Assembly: GCA_009760885.1 (NCBI GenBank)
Contig: CM019693.1
Coordinates: 43,611,433-43,675,432 of the forward strand
Length of the DNA: 64,000 bases
Direction of reading: 5' to 3'
Source: Achatina immaculata
Lineage: Eukaryota; Mollusca; Gastropoda; Stylommatophora; Achatinidae
Of the stretch, positions 61,664 to 64,000 are shown piece by piece. The position numbers and the translations under genes are program-made. The notes beneath the pieces were generated by a model. It worked only from the letters and a program-made list of their open reading frames with translations. It was not told the origin of the DNA and did no database searches. Each line of letters starts with the position of its first letter. The stretch's first letter is position 1.

Positions 61664-64000
61664 ATCTTCTTATATCTTATATCCTTCCCGTGCCGTTAAA
61701 CGTCACATAGGGCTCGTAAAGTAGTTCGCCAATTTTTCCTGTCCTCGGCGAGTCTTTCAACCTCATCAAAGGATTTTATGCCTGTTAACTTGGCCTCTCT
61801 TAATAATGTCCTCTTCAGAGTTTCACGCGGTCTTCCCCTTTTTCTTCGGCCTGTTGTGTTCCACTTGATAGCTTGTTTTGGGATTCTCTGATCATTTCTT
61901 CTCATCAAGTGACCAACATATGTCCATCTCCTTTTCCTGATCACCCATGAGACTGGTTGTTGTTCAGTCATCTGTCTTATCTCTGCATTGTTCTTGAATT
62001 CATTCCACTTGATGCCGAGTATTTTCCTTAGGCATTTGGTTTCAAAAGAGTCTAATTTCTTGTCTATTTCTTTAGTTGTTTTCCAGCTTTCGCATGCATA
62101 AATGAGGGTGTATATTGCATTTGAATTCAATAGTCTTAACTTGGTTTTTGTGCTTATAACTTTTGAATTCCATATGTTCTCAAGATTCTTGAAGATTGAT
62201 GCTGCTTTTGCAATTCTGATCCTAACTTCCTTTCTAGTGTCACCATCCTAGTCTATGTAGCTGCCAAGGTATGCAAATTGATTGACTTCTTCAATATCTG
62301 TCCCTTCTATGTGTATTTTTCCATTTTGATTGATGGGAATTTTCATTATTTTTGTTTTGTCCTTGTTAATTTCAAGTCCTATTTTGCTAGCCAATGAAGA
62401 CAGGCTATCTGTTTTTTCTTGCGTAGAATTCACATTATTACTGATAAGAGTTATGTCATCAGCAAAATCAAGATCTTCTAGTTGGGTCCCATGTACCCAG
62501 TCAATACCTGTGTTACCTGTGCAGCATTTTTTCATTATGAAGTCTATTGTAATCCCAAAAAGTAAAGGAGACAGTATACATCCTTGTTTCACGCCTGTTT
62601 CAATCTGGAACCGTTCACTCATCCCTTCTTCTGTCTTGACTGCACAACCATATCCATTGTATAAGTCCTTAATGATGTTGACAATTTTAGATGGTATTCC
62701 ATATAGACATAAAATTCTCCATAATGAATCTCTGTTTATGCTATCAAATGCCTTTTTAAAATCTATGAAGTTCAGTATTAATGGTTTCTGCTTTTCAATA
62801 TGTTCTTCAAGTATTATTCTGAGAGTAAAGATCTGGTCGAGACAGCTTCTCCCTTTTCGAAATCCTGCTTGTTCTTCTCTCATTGCAGTATCCACTATAT
62901 CTTTGAGTCTATTCAAAATGACCTTGCAAAATACTTTTGACACAACTGATATTAAGGTTACTCCTCTCCAGTTGTTACAGTCACTAAGGTTGCCCTTTTT
63001 TGGTATTTTAACAATGATTCCTTTCTTCCAATTAGAAGGGACCTTTTCTTCTTTCCAAATCTTGTTAAACATTCTCTGTAGTTGTCTCATGTTGTCACTA
63101 TTGATAGCTTTTAGCATCTCGGCTGTTATTTCATCTTCACCTGCAGCTTTGTTGTTAGCCATTAAATTCAGTGCTGTTTCAATTTCATGCAATTTAATTT
63201 CATCTAGGTTGACATTTAGTTGTGGGGCTGGTAAGTCAGTTTCAAGGTTTAACAATTCTTTTGGGTGTGGTCGATTGAGTATTTCTTGGAAGTGTTCAGC
63301 CCATCTTTGCTTTTGGTCTTTATTTGATGTTAATAGTGTTCCAGTTTTGCTAAGGATTGGTCTTTCTTTAGATGTAATAGTACCTGTTAGCCTCTTTTGT
63401 ATGTTATATAAAGTTTTGCTGTCTCCTGTTTTTCCTGCTTTTTCTGCCTCTTTCGCCATATTGTCTATGTATTCTCTTTTATCCCTTCTAGCTGAACTTT
63501 TTACTTTCTTGTCTATGTCTTTGTATTTTGCTTTTGCCAAATCTCTTTCATGATTTGCTTTTGCATTCAACATGTCTAATTTGACTGCTCATCTTTCATG
63601 TATATACTTCCATGTTTTATCTGATATCCATGCTTTTCTATTTGGTTTTTCCAATCCAGCACTTACTTTTGCTGCTGTGATTATGGCTGTGCTGTAAGAA
63701 TTCCATAACTCATCTATACCTATCTCCTCAACTTCACTGGGTGTTTTGGAATGATTGGCAAGTTCCTGATTGAAATTAATGTTAGTATTTTCTTCTTGTA
63801 GGCTGTGGTTGTTTATCTTTCTGTGTACTGATTTCTTGTGTTGACTTTTCAATTTTAGTTTTATTTTCCCTATGCACAGGTTGTGATCACTGTTGACATC
63901 TGCACCCCTATAAGCCCTTACATCCATGAGAGATGTTCTGTATTGCTTTCTAATACAAAAATGGTCTATCTGGTTTCTAGTTCTATCATCTGGAGATATC
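61664..64000 (-). mobile_element. LINE-B (RTE-like), 3' 2.3 kb, 5' end beyond the window
   Basis: On the - strand one reading frame runs from the window edge to TAA at 61696-61698. It encodes the end of the endonuclease (NQIDHF, GADVNSDHNLCIGKIKLKLK) and a complete reverse transcriptase. Only two nonsense codons interrupt it: TGA at 63589-63591 and TAG at 62248-62250. The 3' end is TTTAACGGCACGGGAAGGAT plus ATAAGATATAAGAAG. Inserted antisense in NIPSNAP intron 4. The best-preserved LINE coding region here. Confidence 0.93.
61696..63927 (-). pseudogene. LINE-B endonuclease C-terminus and reverse transcriptase
   Basis: Motifs in order: [115 protein letters not shown] (catalytic FADD intact), [53 protein letters not shown] and [16 protein letters not shown]. 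Where LINE-B copy 4067-4900 has CAG after SYID, this one has TAG, and the TGA at 63589 occurs where an Arg codon would fit. The absence of frameshifts suggests a young insertion. Confidence 0.92.

Noticed and set aside
62330..63553. 407-codon + strand frame
   Set aside because: Antisense shadow of the LINE-B reverse transcriptase, whose - strand motifs are unmistakable.

Overview
The window is eukaryotic, intron-rich and crowded with transposable elements. Two protein-coding genes can be supported, both on the + strand. Both have strong metazoan homology, GT-AG introns and long repeat-filled introns. The TE mix (several RTE-like LINE families, Tc1/mariner elements, a Penelope-like fragment, tRNA-derived SINEs) and the abundant microsatellites suggest an invertebrate, most likely a mollusc or other lophotrochozoan. 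The species cannot be fixed from the sequence alone.

Gene 1 (5262-36747) is a complete mitochondrial citrate/tricarboxylate carrier, SLC25A1, with 7 coding exons (972 nt, 323 aa). Intron 1 alone is 23.8 kb. Gene 2 (50687 to beyond the right edge) is a NIPSNAP-family gene. Exon 1 encodes a mitochondrial presequence, exons 2-4 encode the N-terminal part of the mature protein, and the rest lies outside the window. Both products are nuclear-encoded mitochondrial proteins, but nothing in the sequence links their function beyond adjacency.

Layout: 1-530 LINE-A 3' end with its tail copied three times between AT tracts; 531-5261 intergenic with LINE-B and LINE-C fragments; 5262-36747 SLC25A1, whose first intron holds a 33-bp minisatellite, a CT tract, a mosaic 1.3-1.7 kb duplication, a 1.4-kb 37-bp minisatellite, a full-length RTE element with a 13-bp target-site duplication, an abutting Tc1 element, SINEs, and further 33-bp and 30-bp arrays; 36748-50686 3'UTR and intergenic DNA with LINE, mariner and Penelope-like fragments and a 1.33-kb tandem duplication; 50687-64000 NIPSNAP, with a 2.2-kb 42-bp minisatellite in intron 1, a 1,956-bp tandem duplication that copies the end of exon 2, a 70-bp array running into the exon 3 acceptor, and an RTE-type LINE entering from the right edge on the - strand.

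No prokaryotic-style system, CRISPR array or clearly new gene system was found. The most unusual material is structural. Tandem arrays contact splice sites in both genes, three near-identical 1.3-2.0 kb tandem duplications lie in 64 kb, and transposon junctions are unusually readable. Many of the listed long open frames are minisatellite artefacts or antisense shadows of transposon genes.
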